Below are positions 36,001-51,000 of a DNA stretch of 64,000 bases, in pieces. This DNA comes from Steinernema hermaphroditum (taxonomy: Eukaryota > Nematoda > Chromadorea > Rhabditida > Steinernematidae): NCBI GenBank assembly GCA_030435675.1, contig CM059625.1, positions 3,472,001 through 3,536,000 of the forward strand, read 5' to 3'. The position numbers were made by a program, and so were the translations under genes. Position 1 is the stretch's first letter. The number at the start of each line of letters is the position of its first letter. The notes under the pieces were generated by a model. That model worked only from the letters and a program-made list of their open reading frames with translations. It did not search any database and was not told the origin of the DNA.

Positions 36001-39000
36001 ATTAGTTTCGGATAATCAAATTCGTGCGCGCACTAAATTTTATTAACGCATCACTCTCGGCAATGTATCTTCGCGTGGTGCCGAGCGAGTGCTGGTCGTG
36101 GAGAGTGATCGTAAATTGATTATTATGTTGCGTTAATTAGACGTGGATGGTAAATTTATTAACATAGATTTCTAATTTTGAGGCAAGAGAGCCGGAGGGA
36201 AAGTGGATGGCTTTTAGGGGATAACCCATAGCGGTTAGACATGGGGCTATGAGCAATGAAGCAGGGTCGCAAAGGCATAATCTATCCTTATAATTAAAAC
36301 GCCTATGAGCTCTTATATTTTCGGTGAAAATGGAAGAGACATGACAAGAAGACAAGAAGCTAATTTGTCGATGTTTTTGCTGGAACTGAGAAGCCTGTTT
36401 TTGTTTTTATTTCAACACTGAATTTCTCAAACAGTCATCTCGAAATCTGATGTAAATATACGGTTAAAATGTGACCCCAAGTACGAGTTTACGAGTTTAT
36501 TTCGTGAATCAAAGGCTCACGCCTTGCACGACACCGAATAATCGACAAACAGAGGATGTCTCGTTACAGCCGGCTTCATCCCTGGAGTGTCGAACCGGTC
36601 GGAGACAAAGTACACTTCCCTTAAATACAGATTTCCGTGTCGAATACATTTACCTGCCTCACATATTTTGCAACCTCATAATTGCCGAGATCAAAAATTC
36701 TCGGCCCTCCAGGGATTTATTTACCTATCGGAATTCTATACTGAAAAAGACATCACGACGCCGTAAAGCAGCTCGACCGCACTTATCAGCCGATTCCATC
36801 TTTTTGCACAAAATTCACATGTGCGCTGACGAGACCTCTCGACGAGCCGTCGAGCTGACATAGTAATAGTCACAGCCTAGTGTACTTATTCTAAACGCTC
36901 CCACACGAACCCTTCCTTCATTATGCGTATGTTTTCAGATCTACACCGATTGGGCGAATCGCTACCTGTCGAAATGTGCGCTTGATCCGATTCGCGACCT
37001 CACCAACGAGCTGCGCGACGTTCGAACTCTCGTCAACCTCGTCCATTCAGTGAGTAAGTGGTTTCGACGTTCCTCTTAAAATTTGCATAATGCACCAGCG
37101 TGCGTCGCACTCCGATTACCGAAGAGTTACGCGCGCCTTTGTGGGACGTGTTTGTTCGCTGTACTTCACCTATTAGATCAGATGAGGTGTTCGCGCGTTC
37201 CGCGCGGAAGAGCCTCTCAAGTTTGGCGCCTTGTTCCCTATTAATCCCGATATAATCTAGTTCCTTATGCGTCCTTTTTTTTAAAATATACCATAAAAAA
37301 GGTTGCGAAATAGGCCATGTTGTACTTGAGCAATACAGCCTAAAAAGGCAGCTTTTCCAAAGCTTCTAAAGGGAAAGTTTCGCTTCTTTTGCCATGGACA
37401 GACCTGTCTTTTCTCTAACAAAAGGGAATTCGAATAGTACCGTGACCAAGATCTGTTGAAAGTTGTCGTTTTCCATGTCCTTCTGATGACGTAATCGAAA
37501 TGAACTGAGCTATTTTTGAAACGGACTTCCATTAGTCTAAACAAAAGTCGAAACTATTGAAAACAACGAACAGAGTAGCGACGTATCTAAATTCCAAAGC
37601 AACAAAAGATAGATCGGTTCATTTCACAAGCCTACCGTATCCTTGTTCGCCTTATTTGGGATCACCCAGTGAGTAAGGCGATTCCCACTACGGCTGCAAA
37701 ACTATCGGCAAAATATTGACTGATTTTTCCCTAAATAATACAATTCATCGCCTTTTCCTCCGACGTCCTTCGAAAGGCCCCTTAAGTGGCCTTGTCCTTC
37801 ACACCGATTTCCTCAATCATCGCATTGTCTAATGTGATATGATAAGATCAATGAGGAGTGAAAAGAGCGAATTCGATTAAATGCCGTCTGAGGGCGCGCA
37901 GCGGGTCATCGCGACGATTGAATTGTGCGCATTTTGTCTCACGGCTCATAAAATGTTTCATTTGGTCATCGCTGTGTCGTATTGCCGCCGCCGTTCGCGT
38001 GCCGCCTGCCCGTGTTTCGGCCATCGTCGGACCACCGCTACCGGCGCCCTTGTCAAATGCACTTAGGTCATGGGAATTATTCAATTATTTCAACGCTCTG
38101 TTTTTGTCGCGTGCGAACGGCGGCCAGTGATGAAACTCGAGTAGCGCTGAGTCAGCGGACACGAAAAAACGTCTCCGCTCTCAGAGGGCCATAACGGGCA
38201 CTGGCGCAGCAGCCCTGACCGGAAATTAGAATAGCCTTACTCGGTTTACTTTAATCAAAAACCGTCGATTGCGAAAGAGCCGAGTCGGCGTGGCGCTGTT
38301 GCATTAACGCTTTACATTTGCCCTTAGCCGGTGAACGCCCCTTTCACTATCTTTTTGGTACATCTGATAATTTATGGGTTCCAAAGAGCCAGTCAGTGAG
38401 GAAATGTGAATGATCGGGAACTGGTTTTTGGTGAGACTGTCGGGTAAGGTCGCACTGTTGTACTGTTTTACGTAATCACTTAGTAGATTGGCGCCCTTTT
38501 TTCGAAATTAGTACTATGGCCTGCTGGAAACAGGCTACTAAAAAGATCGGTGAGATCTTGATTAATTGACTGATTATTTGATGCATTTTCGGGCAACTTT
38601 TTATGATATAATGGTTGTATGACGCTACCGCTTTGCCTTAGAGTAAACTCTATACCAAACCTCCCATTGTGCGATCCTTACAATTTTAACTATCACCTTA
38701 GGTTCCTTTGGTGCCTCTATTAAGAAGTAAGAACACAATTTCATTTATTTTGTATGCATCTACCCCTACAAATTCTTGGAATTGTTACACCACCACCCCG
38801 AACAAAAACTTTTTTGCATATATTCCTGACAGGCACATTACAAACCCAACCTCTTTCATCCACCCAAACAAATTAATCTTCGAAAGGCCGAAATTGTGTA
38901 ACTTACCAACCGCAGCCGCCACCACCATCATCCCCGATTGAGGTCCAAAATTATTGGGATCTCAGTTTAAAGCGACAACTGTCGACGGCCCGGTCGACAA

Positions 39001-42000
39001 ACTCATTTAGTCGGTAACGACGCGCCCCGTTTGAGGTGAAGCCCGGCGGCCCCGCCGGCGGATAGTAACCTGAGCTCGGCTGGACAACACAGAGCGCACC
39101 GACATAACTCGTCGTAACAAGATCATCGTGGCCACAGCCACCCGCGCCTCCCGCTCAGAACGGATCAGTGGACGCCGCGGTGTCCTTCCGCCTAAGTGAG
39201 AACACCGTTCTTAGCGCCTTTTTGGAGCGGCTTAACGCCCGTCGACCGACAAAGAGTAGCGAGTAGAGTTTGCAACTCATCCAGTAGTAACTAGTAGTAG
39301 AGGAGACAATTGATCGAATCGCAGTGGAAGAATTGAATTCCCTCGTCGCCCCCGCGGCACTTTTCCCCCCGTCACAAATATGATGAACGGATAAGGCTAT
39401 TCCTCATGACGACGAGTCCCGCGTGCAACGGATATCCAATACGTGTTTCAGCTGTTTCGAACTCCTCCCCACTAAACTTCGGTTCCGTTTCAGCCGCCGA
39501 CTGTAGTTCCGCTTCTCGAGAAACGCTTCTTTGCTCCCTCAACGGTCAAACGTCGGTGAGTCATTTTGCAATTTGTTGTTGTTTATTTGTGACAGTGTGT
39601 GGGAAGAGGAATTCCGCCAGAACCGAGATCCCCCTTCGGTGGCCCTGGCAATAGGAGCACGACGTCGATAAATCGACAAATTGCAATTAATCATTCGTCG
39701 TGATCAGTTGGCGATCGTCTTGAAATCTATAAGTTCCATTCGCTAAGAGGAGCCAAGTGCAGGCGCTTGTGTGACGGCTCAATGAGTGACGTTGAGATTT
39801 CCGGAAATTTGTTTGTGACGGCTCTTCGAACCGAGAAACCTGTTTGTTGTTTTGCAAAATTTGTTTATCGCTTCACACCTTCCTGTAGCCCTTCCTTGAT
39901 TGATGCCCTCTAAGTATTCTTAAAAATAAGCAGAATTCTTCAAGTGAAAATGTCGGATTTTCAATATGCTTTTCTATAGAAGGATTGATTTCAATCCGCT
40001 GCTGTTTCCGTGAGCATTTTTGGCAAAAAAAAGCCATACGACCCCCGACAAACAAGACGGCACCTTTCATCGATTTGAAAATTGAAAGTGTAGTCATGAA
40101 TCCTGCAAGCGATCAAGGAATTTGTGATGATCAAAGTGTTCAACGATGAGGTTCCTAGCATAGTTTAATAAACAGTTTATGCAATGAAGTATGCAACCAG
40201 CAGCAATTGCCTCTTTACCCAGTCCACTCATCAAATCATTTGTCACCGATCAAATTTATAGTTTAAACGCGAAACGTCCCAATCATAACTCATTTCCCCT
40301 CAATCTCCGTTTACCTCTCATCCCCGGCTGGCCCAGGGCTGTTCGCTGTCGACGAACAGCGAACGCTCGCAGGAAGCCCTTTGGTGGATCTATTCCATAT
40401 CCCTTTATGATCTCATTTCGAGGGATTAGCGATTGGTGCTGGTGGCGAGGGTAATTGTTTTGCATTTGCACTGCGCGCCCCCAAGCACTAAATAGTTCTT
40501 CCCCAATCTCATTTCGGTCGCCGGCGACTGCCTATCGTCGCGCAACCCACGACGCCGCTTACTCATAGCTTGAGCCGTCTCAAAGACATGATTTCGTGGC
40601 CCTCATGTTCCTTTCAACATAGTCCCTTTGTGAATGACGTATTAATGCCATTCTGCGGTTACTGTATGGGGCGAACTGTACAAGAGTATATTTCGCTGTA
40701 TTTCAGGTCGAATGCATAGATCGATGCTTGAAGTATCTAGCGACCCTCGGTGTGAATGTTTCCCAAGTCAAAGCTACAGGTTGGTTTATTTCTATACGAT
40801 ACAAATACTATCAAGTTTGAGATTTATGCTCAACCGCTTTCAAGACAATAGATGCGTATTTTTGTGTGATAGAGCAATGATTTTGTAAGAGAAATTATTA
40901 TAAAGATAGCCCAAAAGCTGTCCGATGAACTGAAACGAAAGTTATGAATCGGATCCACTCAACTATGTGCTTACTTTTGCTTTAGGATCAGACCACCGGC
41001 TACCTTTTACCTGCAAAATCTAGGAGTTTTTAGCGTGGGATGAACAAGTTTCAGTGAGCAATTTATCAATACTGGCGTAACTCAGAAGTATGTATTGAAA
41101 AAGAAGAAGAAAAATGAAAACGTTATCATTCAAAGCCTACTGTCAAAAAAGTCATATGTTATATGACTATAATGTTCCATTTGGCTTTCCTGCGGCCACA
41201 CTACCGAAAGTAACTCTTCTTACTTTGCGTAAAACAAACGGCCACCATCAAATTAAGTGCAAAAGGTGAAATATGTCCAGCCGTCCATTAAACCATCAAA
41301 AAAACGAGAAGCCCACTTATTCTCGTCTCTCTCCCTCTATCCATCGATCCTTTTCTACGTATAAATTGTATAAATGCCTCCCGCTTGACTTATGCGATCT
41401 GTCAGTGGCGCACAAATTTATATATCAAGGAATTTATCCGGTAATTTATGAGCCGCCAGACGGCAGCTCGCCTAAGGCTCTGAGGCGCGCGTACGCCCTT
41501 CGCACATGGGAATTTGTTGTGTTTGGCGCGGTGCTTTGGCGAGCGAGCCGTTTTTTGGAGCCGTGTCACGCCCATACGACGACCTCCAAAAACTTTATGG
41601 CCGTTTGATTAATCCCGGAAAAGTGGGTGGCAAAGCGGTCGCGTTGCGTTCGGCTTCCGTCCATCGTGATAAATGGACTGTCGTTTTTTCGACCTCTTCC
41701 CCCACTCAAGACAGCGAGCCCCTCGAGGCACGGTGTTCGCTTCGTGTCCGTTCGGTTCACTCTCGACATCACTTAGCATTCTTCTTTTGATCGACCAGCG
41801 AGTAGCCAGTGCGATTGACGGTTCCAATTGGCTGTGCCTGGTTCCGGTCGCCTTTTTTTCGATCGCATTACGCTTCATCGTCGTGTTGTTCACCGTTCTA
41901 TTAAAGCACCATTCCCTGTCCGATTTCCGCTGAAGTTTAGTAGTCATTTGGGATATTTTACGCCATTATTTGAATGGTTCATTTCGTCTGATTTTAGGGG

Positions 42001-45000
42001 CTTCAAAAACGTTGAACGGCGCTTAAAATTGACAGCTTATTTTAAGGAGATATTTATTGCTATGGGGCGATAACTTTTTCCTAAGAAGCAATAAACGGAG
42101 ATTAGCCGAAATTGTTTGGCGTTATCCTCATTATGTCTTGTGTAGTTTTACTATATACCACAAATTAGGAAATCTTTTGATATACGGTCAAAGTCTAAGA
42201 CCCGATCAAAAGTAATAACCTGCTGTAGAGGGTATCTAACAAACCTCGTCAATGCAACCTCAGCCACTATTCGACACCCGGATTCCGTGAGTGTGATTCG
42301 CCCAGACTTCTATGGTTCAATTATTCGATTTCTAGACTATGACCGTGTCAGTACCCCCAGTAGCAAAAGTACTTACCATTTGTAAACCTTACTTTACTTT
42401 ACTTTCGATGGTGCTGGCGTCCTCAGAGTGACTTCTCATGCAACGGGATTCCTGGCGTGGGACATCTTGTTGTCAGCGGTGGTGGGACTACGGCTTTTGG
42501 GTGTCCCAATTCCCTCTGGGAGCCGGAACAGTCACAACTGCCACGGGGTTTGCCATCTGACCGACCAGACACTCAGAGAGCGACCAGAGCTCGCCAACCG
42601 ACCGCTCGCCACCGCGACACAAGTGAGAGCTTGTAAACCTTAAATAGCTTATTTTCACAACAGGAAGTGGGAGATCTGCTACTGAACAGCATCGAAGGGT
42701 TTCTACGATCGAATCACGATCGAATACTTTGGTTTTTCTTTCTATCTTTTTTCTTTAGTACAAAATTCTAATGTTCCACAATGGCCAATGGTAGTTAGCA
42801 GTGTATTCTGTTGGCTACATTTGCTGAATTCCACAGTATGATGCTGGGACAGTAGTTGTTCACAAAAGCTTTGAAACTGATACCACTGGCACTGGCCACA
42901 AGATCGCTGATCCTCTTTGCACCCTAACATAAGAAGTAGACCCATTCTTCACACCCGGAAGTGTAAGAACGTTTCAGTCATTTATCTTCATCGTCCTAAC
43001 AACGTCGATTCAGAAACCCAAGTTCCCACTCTATTTTTTATTGTCATTGAAAGAGAGTATTCTTAACCATTTTTGACCGTCCTCCTAATCACATGGACAT
43101 TTGAGCTGTCAAGCGCTTTGCAAAGATTTCTGAAGGGTTTGCACTGCATTCTTATGCTGTGCATGTGTTGCTCAAAATTGAAGGGTATGTGCACCTGCAA
43201 AGCGAACATGTGCGATTTACGACGCTGCCGATAGCTTGAAATTTAATCCTCTATCAAACTCCACACAAGCGAGAGTTCGGCCGGCGAAAAAAAGGGACAC
43301 CTCTGACGCAGTGCAGTTGCTCGCCAGCGAAAGTTTATAAACAATTGGCGCGAACAAGCAGCGGACGATGATGTCCTTGAAGGCGGTTCGCCTCTTTTTT
43401 GCGCCTTCGTTGTCACTCATCACGTTCACGCCTAATTCGATTAGCGCCGCTTGTCATATCTCAACGTTTCCTTCGCCGCCACCCTCAGGGAGGCGCTTCG
43501 ATGACCATCGCGCACGTTCTAAGGACCTTCGGCGAAGTTCCGTACAGTTCCTGTGGGAGTGACGACGGCAGCGGCGTGTCTCCATCTTCGTCTCCGCGCC
43601 ACAGCGCTCTATACATATGTATATATTCAACAGTATGCATAATCACGGGTCGTTGAGCATTCTCATAATTTATCGCCAGCGTCTTCGCGCGCGTGTGCCG
43701 CTTTCGTATTCTGCGACGGAGTGTCTTTTTTGTGCATTTCCCATATGATCGTGTCGCTTAGATGAATCTCCAAATTCCGCGGCATGTAGGCGCATAATTT
43801 GCGTATATAACCTCTGAGGCGACGCATCCTTTCATGGCGATTACGATAATAACATGGTCGGCAACCTGTTTGCGCCGACGGTTTATGACACGTTTTCGGA
43901 AGATCGGCTTCTAATGTTTTTTACTAAGTGAACTGACTTTCTGAAAGGCCAGCTGTTCGTTTTTTAATCGGCTTTTAGCTGACACGTTTTGTAACTTCGA
44001 TGTACCGAAAAAGGTCCCTACTAGATGATTTAAATTCCTTGAATTGTTTAATGATCCATCTACCCATCTCACAATATGTTTTGTGCCAAAATATGAAGCA
44101 TATTTGAGGACGAACCGGGTGTAATGAGGATCAGATCGGCTCCGTAAACGCCCAGTGAACTTCATGTATTTTGATCTCGGCACTAGTCGCTATAGATTGT
44201 TATAAAAACCGTTTTCGACTAGTATAATTATCAACCACTTACGAAACTTATTCAGATCACAGAGAGTATCTAAATTTCGAATGATTGTCACCCTCGGCTT
44301 TACCTCTGTCAGTTTTTTTGTATACAAATCAGAGACCGTCGTTCTACCCCTCTGATTCTACTCTTTGAGACTCCAAAGTGACTAAAAACAACCTGCGAAC
44401 ATGCTCTCGCGCACTGCACCGTTCGTGATTTCACCGTTCCATCGATCACTGTCGTCGAGATGACCTTTCGGAACGACATTTGATTTATACGGCAAAGCGC
44501 GCAACCGCTAGCTTTTCTTAATTACTCGTCAAGCGACAAATTTTTTTCGTTGATTTCCAGTGGGGAAGCGGAAATCGCGCGAATTGATCTCGTCCAATTC
44601 CGCTTGTCTTTCCGTCGCATCTCCTCTGTTTGGTCGTCTTCGTTTTTTTTTATTGTCGAGGTGGGCATTGCCACTCATTAAACGAATTTGGGCAAAGTTA
44701 TAAAAACGAAATTGCCGCCGCGCCGACGCTAGCGTGACGACGATAAGAGCCGTTTTAAACCGTACTACTTCTGTGTGTTTAGTCGATTTGTGCTGATTTG
44801 TCTCCATTGCAGATCTTCGTGAGGGCCAACTCGGCTCTGTGCTAAGTCTTCTCTACGCGTTGTCCCACTTCAAGCAACAGCAGAAGGCACTCCAGCTGTG
44901 TCGGCCTTCCGCGCCGTCATCGCCAAAAGTTCCTCCGGAATATCGAGGAAGCACGCCTGCCAAGAATTCTGCATCCGGCTTGAGCAAAAAGCAGACAACC

Positions 45001-48000
45001 CCGCCGACCAGCACAGCCATGCCGCCCACAACGTCCAAGTAAGCGGCTTGCTCACTTTCGCTTAGTTTTGCTTTATGCAAAACGTGCCAATTTCGGCAAT
45101 TAAACGCTGCGTCTCGCGTCCCCTAGTGGGTCGCTTTAATTAATCCGGCCATTCGAGATGAGTGGCGCTGGCCACACTCACATCCGACTCCACTATCGAT
45201 TTAATTACCTTAGTGAATTCGATAGTTTCCGCTTTTGGTTGCTTCCAAAATTGGAGATTTAGTAGTCACTCCCTTTGTCTCGAGTATCAAATTTTCAATT
45301 CACACATTTCGACATTTTACGGCCCGTGGGGAGTCGGTAGTCTAACGAATCACTGGGTACATTTACGGCACAACCAATGGTCAATAGAAGACATTACCAC
45401 AGCAAATTCAGACCCCAAACCCTTTTGTAAATTTGAATAAAAACGCCAACAAACCAACTGTGAGCTTGATTCCGGTTTGGGGTAGGTTGAAGTCCTGGAA
45501 ATTCAGAACTTATATTCCCTTAAGGACTACGGTAGAAACTAGGTTAATTTTATTATTCTTTATAAAGACATGCCCAATGAAAGCGGCTATCATCAATCAG
45601 ATCAATCAGCCGAGAACATTATGACATTTGAGGGAATCTTTAGTTCATTTTTGGTTTATACCGCTTTTGGCTATTTCGTCTTTCTATCACCACTTCTCCA
45701 AAAGGTGTTATTTATTCGAGAGCCCTTTAAGATTGAGATTCTCTGACTACTGCTCTATTATGACCTTGCGCCACATGCAAATCACGTCAAAAGCCGTCTG
45801 CACTCAACTGACTTTGAGCGACTTTATCTCATCATCTTCGTCACTCATCCCTTCCAAGTGGCCTCCGCCTCATTCACCAATTGTCTTCCTCGTTCTCTCC
45901 AGTCGCTTCCGAACGCCTATACAGTAATTCGGCAACTTTCAGGCTCCCATCAGCGGCGTATCGGCCTTCAACGTCGTCGATCCAACCTCCGACGACCCCC
46001 ACACTCACGAAGCTGACTCCTCCTTCGAAGATCTCGCAGCTGAAAGGTATAATCCTCATTCTCACTACCTCTGCACCCGCATTCAACCTCTCACTTGTCA
46101 TGTCATCGAATTCCAGCGCTATGATTGATATGCCATAGCGCTTGCGGATTGAATGTCCATTTCGAATGATGATCATAATACCACCCGCGCTTCATGCGTC
46201 TCCGAGTTCAATGGACGCTGCGGTGTGCGTGAGTCGGACAGCCATTAGTGGCCCGGAATTCGGGTGCTGACTCGTCGATGTTGACGAGCGGCGCGTAATT
46301 TCGGGACATTGATGGCAGATTTATTGAAAACAATAATGCTTCGGGACTTCAATTCGCTGTATACTTGCGCTTTGAAATTCAAATTGAATGGATTCCAGCG
46401 AACCCCACCGAACCAAGGCTTTCCATTTTTAAGGAGCATCCTCACCCAACGCGTTCCACCAAAGCTGAAGTTCCCATCATAAATTCATGCCTGCAAAACA
46501 CATGAGGTCGTGAGAGCGTTTCCCACAAAAAAATCGGAAATTATTAATTAGATGCTGATGGCCTTTTTCGCTAATGTTTGGATGTACATTTCTACAGACA
46601 TGCGCAAGCTTCAAGCTAGATTGAATTCTCTGAATATGACTGGAAAGACAGTCTAAGAGGCCTCGTTATTCTTACTTTCTAGAAATCTGAGTGCCAGGGC
46701 ATTTCCGATTGCCCACTCTCAAAAAATCACCAAATTATTAATTACTTATCACTCAAACGCTTTTATCGCCTTTTTCCCGTCTTCCGGACTGTCTTTGATG
46801 CCCGCCCTCTTCCTTTCAATGAATTCAATGGGCGTCAATGGAAACATCTGGAACCGTTTTTCGCTCACTCAATTCGATGTCGACCGCCAACGATCAAAAG
46901 CCGATCTGCCGCGGCTACTACTCATTTGCGCGTTACTGCCTCAGACTAACTGTCGTTTTGCGTCCATTTGCCGACACGCAACGACGCATCACCGCCGTCG
47001 CCGCTTCCGTCCCCTGTGCCCACCCTCGGCGGTCGGTAGTGTGCCCGATCGGGCCGTTCTCGCGCACTTCCAGGGCCCATCTCCACGACATCTACCACCC
47101 ATCGCCGGCGCTCGCTTCTAATTAAAGCACTTCGCAGCCTCCTGACATTGGTCAGCCAACGCGCGACTGCCCCTGCTTGCAGCGTGATGCGGATTAATTA
47201 ATTTTTACCGTTATGTAATAAGCAAGGAGACCCTTAAGCTCATTGCTTCCGCGCGCTCGGGTCCATATATGACGCTGAGAATATAAGACAGCATGTGTTA
47301 TGCTCGCGATTACTGTCATTTTGTCACCGTCCTAGGCATTATTAGTCCGACCCTTTGTCGGTCTTGGCCATAGCTTTTTATATTGATAGCTAAGCTACAA
47401 ATTCATTAAATCCATCCACTGTTTATGCGAATGTCCGGCATGTGACTGACAACAACAACTTCGCGCGAACTCTAAATCCAATCCCCTTTTAGCATCCACA
47501 GCGCCCGCCTGAGGCTGTCCGCTGTGCACTGACCTCTCCACCCCTCTTCATCTACCCATCGCTCAAATTTCCTTTCGGTTCTTTCCCTTTTTTGGCGGAT
47601 GGTCCAGCATGGCAAGACGTTAATCTTACCGGCGCCCCGAGCTTCCTCTACGCTCACCTGAGGCTGTCCGGCGTCGTGCCAATCTGTCCGACCGTATTTA
47701 CAGTGCGCGAAAACAATCGGATGACAATAAATCATCGATGTCGATTACCCGATAAAATGGGCCCTTTTATTGTAAAAAAAAGCGATGAGGTCAATGGTGC
47801 GCGTGCGGGTAAGCGCCTGTCGGGTTTCGTCCCTCAGCGCCTCCTGTGTCTCGACCCTATCGCCAGCGGCGGTTTCCTGTTGTCGACTGTTTTGTTTGTT
47901 GTAGTGGACAACCGGCGACCGGCCCCTAATCTCGCCGGCGCATCGGCACTCCGACCGCCGTCGTCGACCAGCTCATCGACCGCTTCCTCGGCGTACCAAA

Positions 48001-51000
48001 GCTCAAAACTTCCGAATAGGAGTTTCCCACGAACGCCAGCCGCGTCATCTCGTTTGCAGCCACCGTCTTCCCGTATCAACAAGTAGGGGGTGTTATTTTA
48101 CGACCCTTTGTAATCGTTTTGGAATTTCAGTAATTTGAACAATAACAACAACAACAACAACAATGGTGACTCGGCGACTTCGTCCTGTAGCAGCTCCATA
48201 GTCTCGTCTGCAACCTACAGTTCGATTCCGTCGGAGATCTCGTCGAGTTCGGGCATTGCCAAGCCTCAATTCGCACCTTCTAAATCGCGGTTATCCACTC
48301 CTATTTCGTCGCAACCGCCGCCACCGCCGCCGACAGGACTACGACCGCCGGAGCCACCGAAATCGAGTTCCTCGAGCATCGCGACGCCGACTCGCGGAGG
48401 CGATTCGAAGATGCTGAAGATTCGCTTTTTCGGAAGCGGTTCGAAGGAGAAAAAAGTGGCGAAGAATGCGCCCGCGCCGGCCACTCCTACGGTCACCGTT
48501 TCCACAAACACCAATTCGAACTTGCAACCGCCACAAGCGCCACCCGCGCAGACCATCCCCTCATTTGTGCCAAAGCAGCTCACACAGCAACGGTACGACG
48601 CATCTCCCTCGACCACAAGACGATCCGCTTCGAATACTTCAATGATGAAACCAAAGACTACAGGCCTCAGGGCGCCTTCCTCGGCAGCAAAGGTATGTGA
48701 AGCAGTCGGATGGTTTCCAGGTGTCACACAAGGTTAACCCTAATTGCATCAAGTTCAAGTGTAATTGATACCCAAACACTGTGCGCGCACCCTTTCCAAA
48801 AGCAGGAATCGTCTGTCTTTAGGGACTTTTGCTATCGGCCTTATCGTCGCGCGCATCTTGCACAATGAATGCATTTTCACGTTTCGGCCAACCACGGGTT
48901 GACATAATTCTCGTGACTCTCTAAGGAGTTCTTTGAAACGAATGGAGCGACATAGTAATGCGGCTACAAGTGTCGGATACGTCAAAAAAGAACGAGTGGG
49001 AAAGAAGCCGGGCGCCTTGGCGGGTTGCAACAAAAAGCTGTCGGTTCTCAGCGGCGGCGCACTCGGAACCGCGCCGGAGACGAGATAATTTTAAGGGGAG
49101 AGAGATATTTAAGAGTACAACAAGTGCAGCTGTTTACATATGTTCTTTTCGCCGAGACGAGCTGCCCGTGTTCGCTCGTTCGCTTACTTTCGCATAGGCG
49201 CCAGCCCGCACATCTCGTTTTTCGGTGATTTGTGTGACACTCCGATCGAATAAGCAGTGAGTTATGCTTCTAAGTACGTCAATTGCAGCCGGCGGCTCGT
49301 CCGACGATGTTGTCAACGGAGACAACGCCTCTGAGTCGTATGAAGACCAGCGGGAACAACAACACTACTCCGAGATCGGAGGAGCCAGAACAGAAGCGGC
49401 TGTCCAAGAGCAGCGAGGAAGATTCGGCCTATGCCGGTTTTGGAAGCAACAGTCCGGTGTCCAGCGCGGAGTCGTCGTCGATGAGCATCAATTCGAACTC
49501 GTCGAAGACGGGCACGAACACATCGTCCATGTCGTCAGGCATTGGTTCGTCAACGAGTTCGAGAAGCACGAGCTCTAATGGTTATGAGAAGGTCATAAGC
49601 CCTCCGGTTATGTCCAGTCCTCTACAGGTAACCTAAAAGCCATCACTTCGGTAGCCCCTATGGTGTCCATAGACTAATAGCCCTTATTTGTGAGGTCACA
49701 ACGAACACGGTTCATAGTGTTTACTTCGATGACATGTTCTCCTCTTGAAGACAACCCTCAATTGAGTGACAACTCGCCTCCTCCCGTCACTATTTACGTC
49801 TCACAGTTTGGTCGAAAAGTGCGCGTACCGCGCGGTGACGCTACACCGAGCGTCAACAAAAAGCTTGCAATTAATCCCAGTTATAAGTAGTGGTATGCGG
49901 CCGAGACGCGGCGCAAGAGAGAATTTTTGTCTGCCCTCATTCGTCGTATGCAACGTTCTGTCGTAATTGTGACGAGTTGTCACTTTGAACCCGCCGAACC
50001 ACTTGGTTGTTCGGATCGGCGCTGCGTCTTGTTAAGAACCGTCTTCGATCTTTTGATTAAATAAGCGTTAAAAGGATAGAAACCGTTTTTGTATGTCTCT
50101 TTCTTGTAGGAACGCAAACCAGTCCTCGCTGTCAAAGGAATTGCCGCCCCGTCGAAATCCAAACTTCAACCGCCCTCTCGACTTCAACCTCCCTCCGACG
50201 GATTCAAGACGCCCACTTCTCGAGCGCCGTCGGCAGGTGCGAAGCCGGTGGCCACAGCGCCAGTCGACAGTACTGCTGCTTCTGCGCAAAGCCCGACTGT
50301 GGGAGTGGTCAGCCCGATGTTCAATTCGGTGAAAACGAAGGAAAATCCCGCTGAACACAGCGACGCTTCGACGACTTCGGGAAGTCGCGATTCCGACGCC
50401 GGCAGCGTCATCTACAACCCGCCAATTAGCGATCTGCAGCCCACGAAAATGGTGACGGAGGAGAAGAAGCAAAAGTAGATAAAAACGACGAGTTTTTTGG
50501 TGATAAAACGATATCTTCTTCCAGACCAGCCGTTCCCATCCGAACGACTAGCCGCATTGAAACCACCTTCGACTCGAACTCCGAGATTACGGTAACGGAG
50601 CTGGCGCATAAGGACGCCGACATGCCGCCTGTGCAGCCGATGCCACCAATGAAGCTTCCGGAGTATGCAAAGCGTGCTTCTCTCAATTGTAAGTTCCTTT
50701 TCAAAACAGGCCCTTTACGTAACAATAACCAATTAGGGCAGAAAGGAAACACCCAATTAGTAGGAGCCACCTGTTTGTAAACAGCTCGCGATAAACAAAT
50801 TAGCTATTGCTTCATTTAACAGCAGATAGGAGGTTCAATGCGTTCTGTAACAGCTGAGTTTCATATCCAAGGTCTACGCCTTGTTCAGCACATTTTTACG
50901 CTGTTTACATAGAGGATTATAATGATAGGAACAAAGGGTGGAATTTCAACACCTCGTTTCTTTTATCACAGATTAGTGAATGGCTAAACCAGCTGATACG

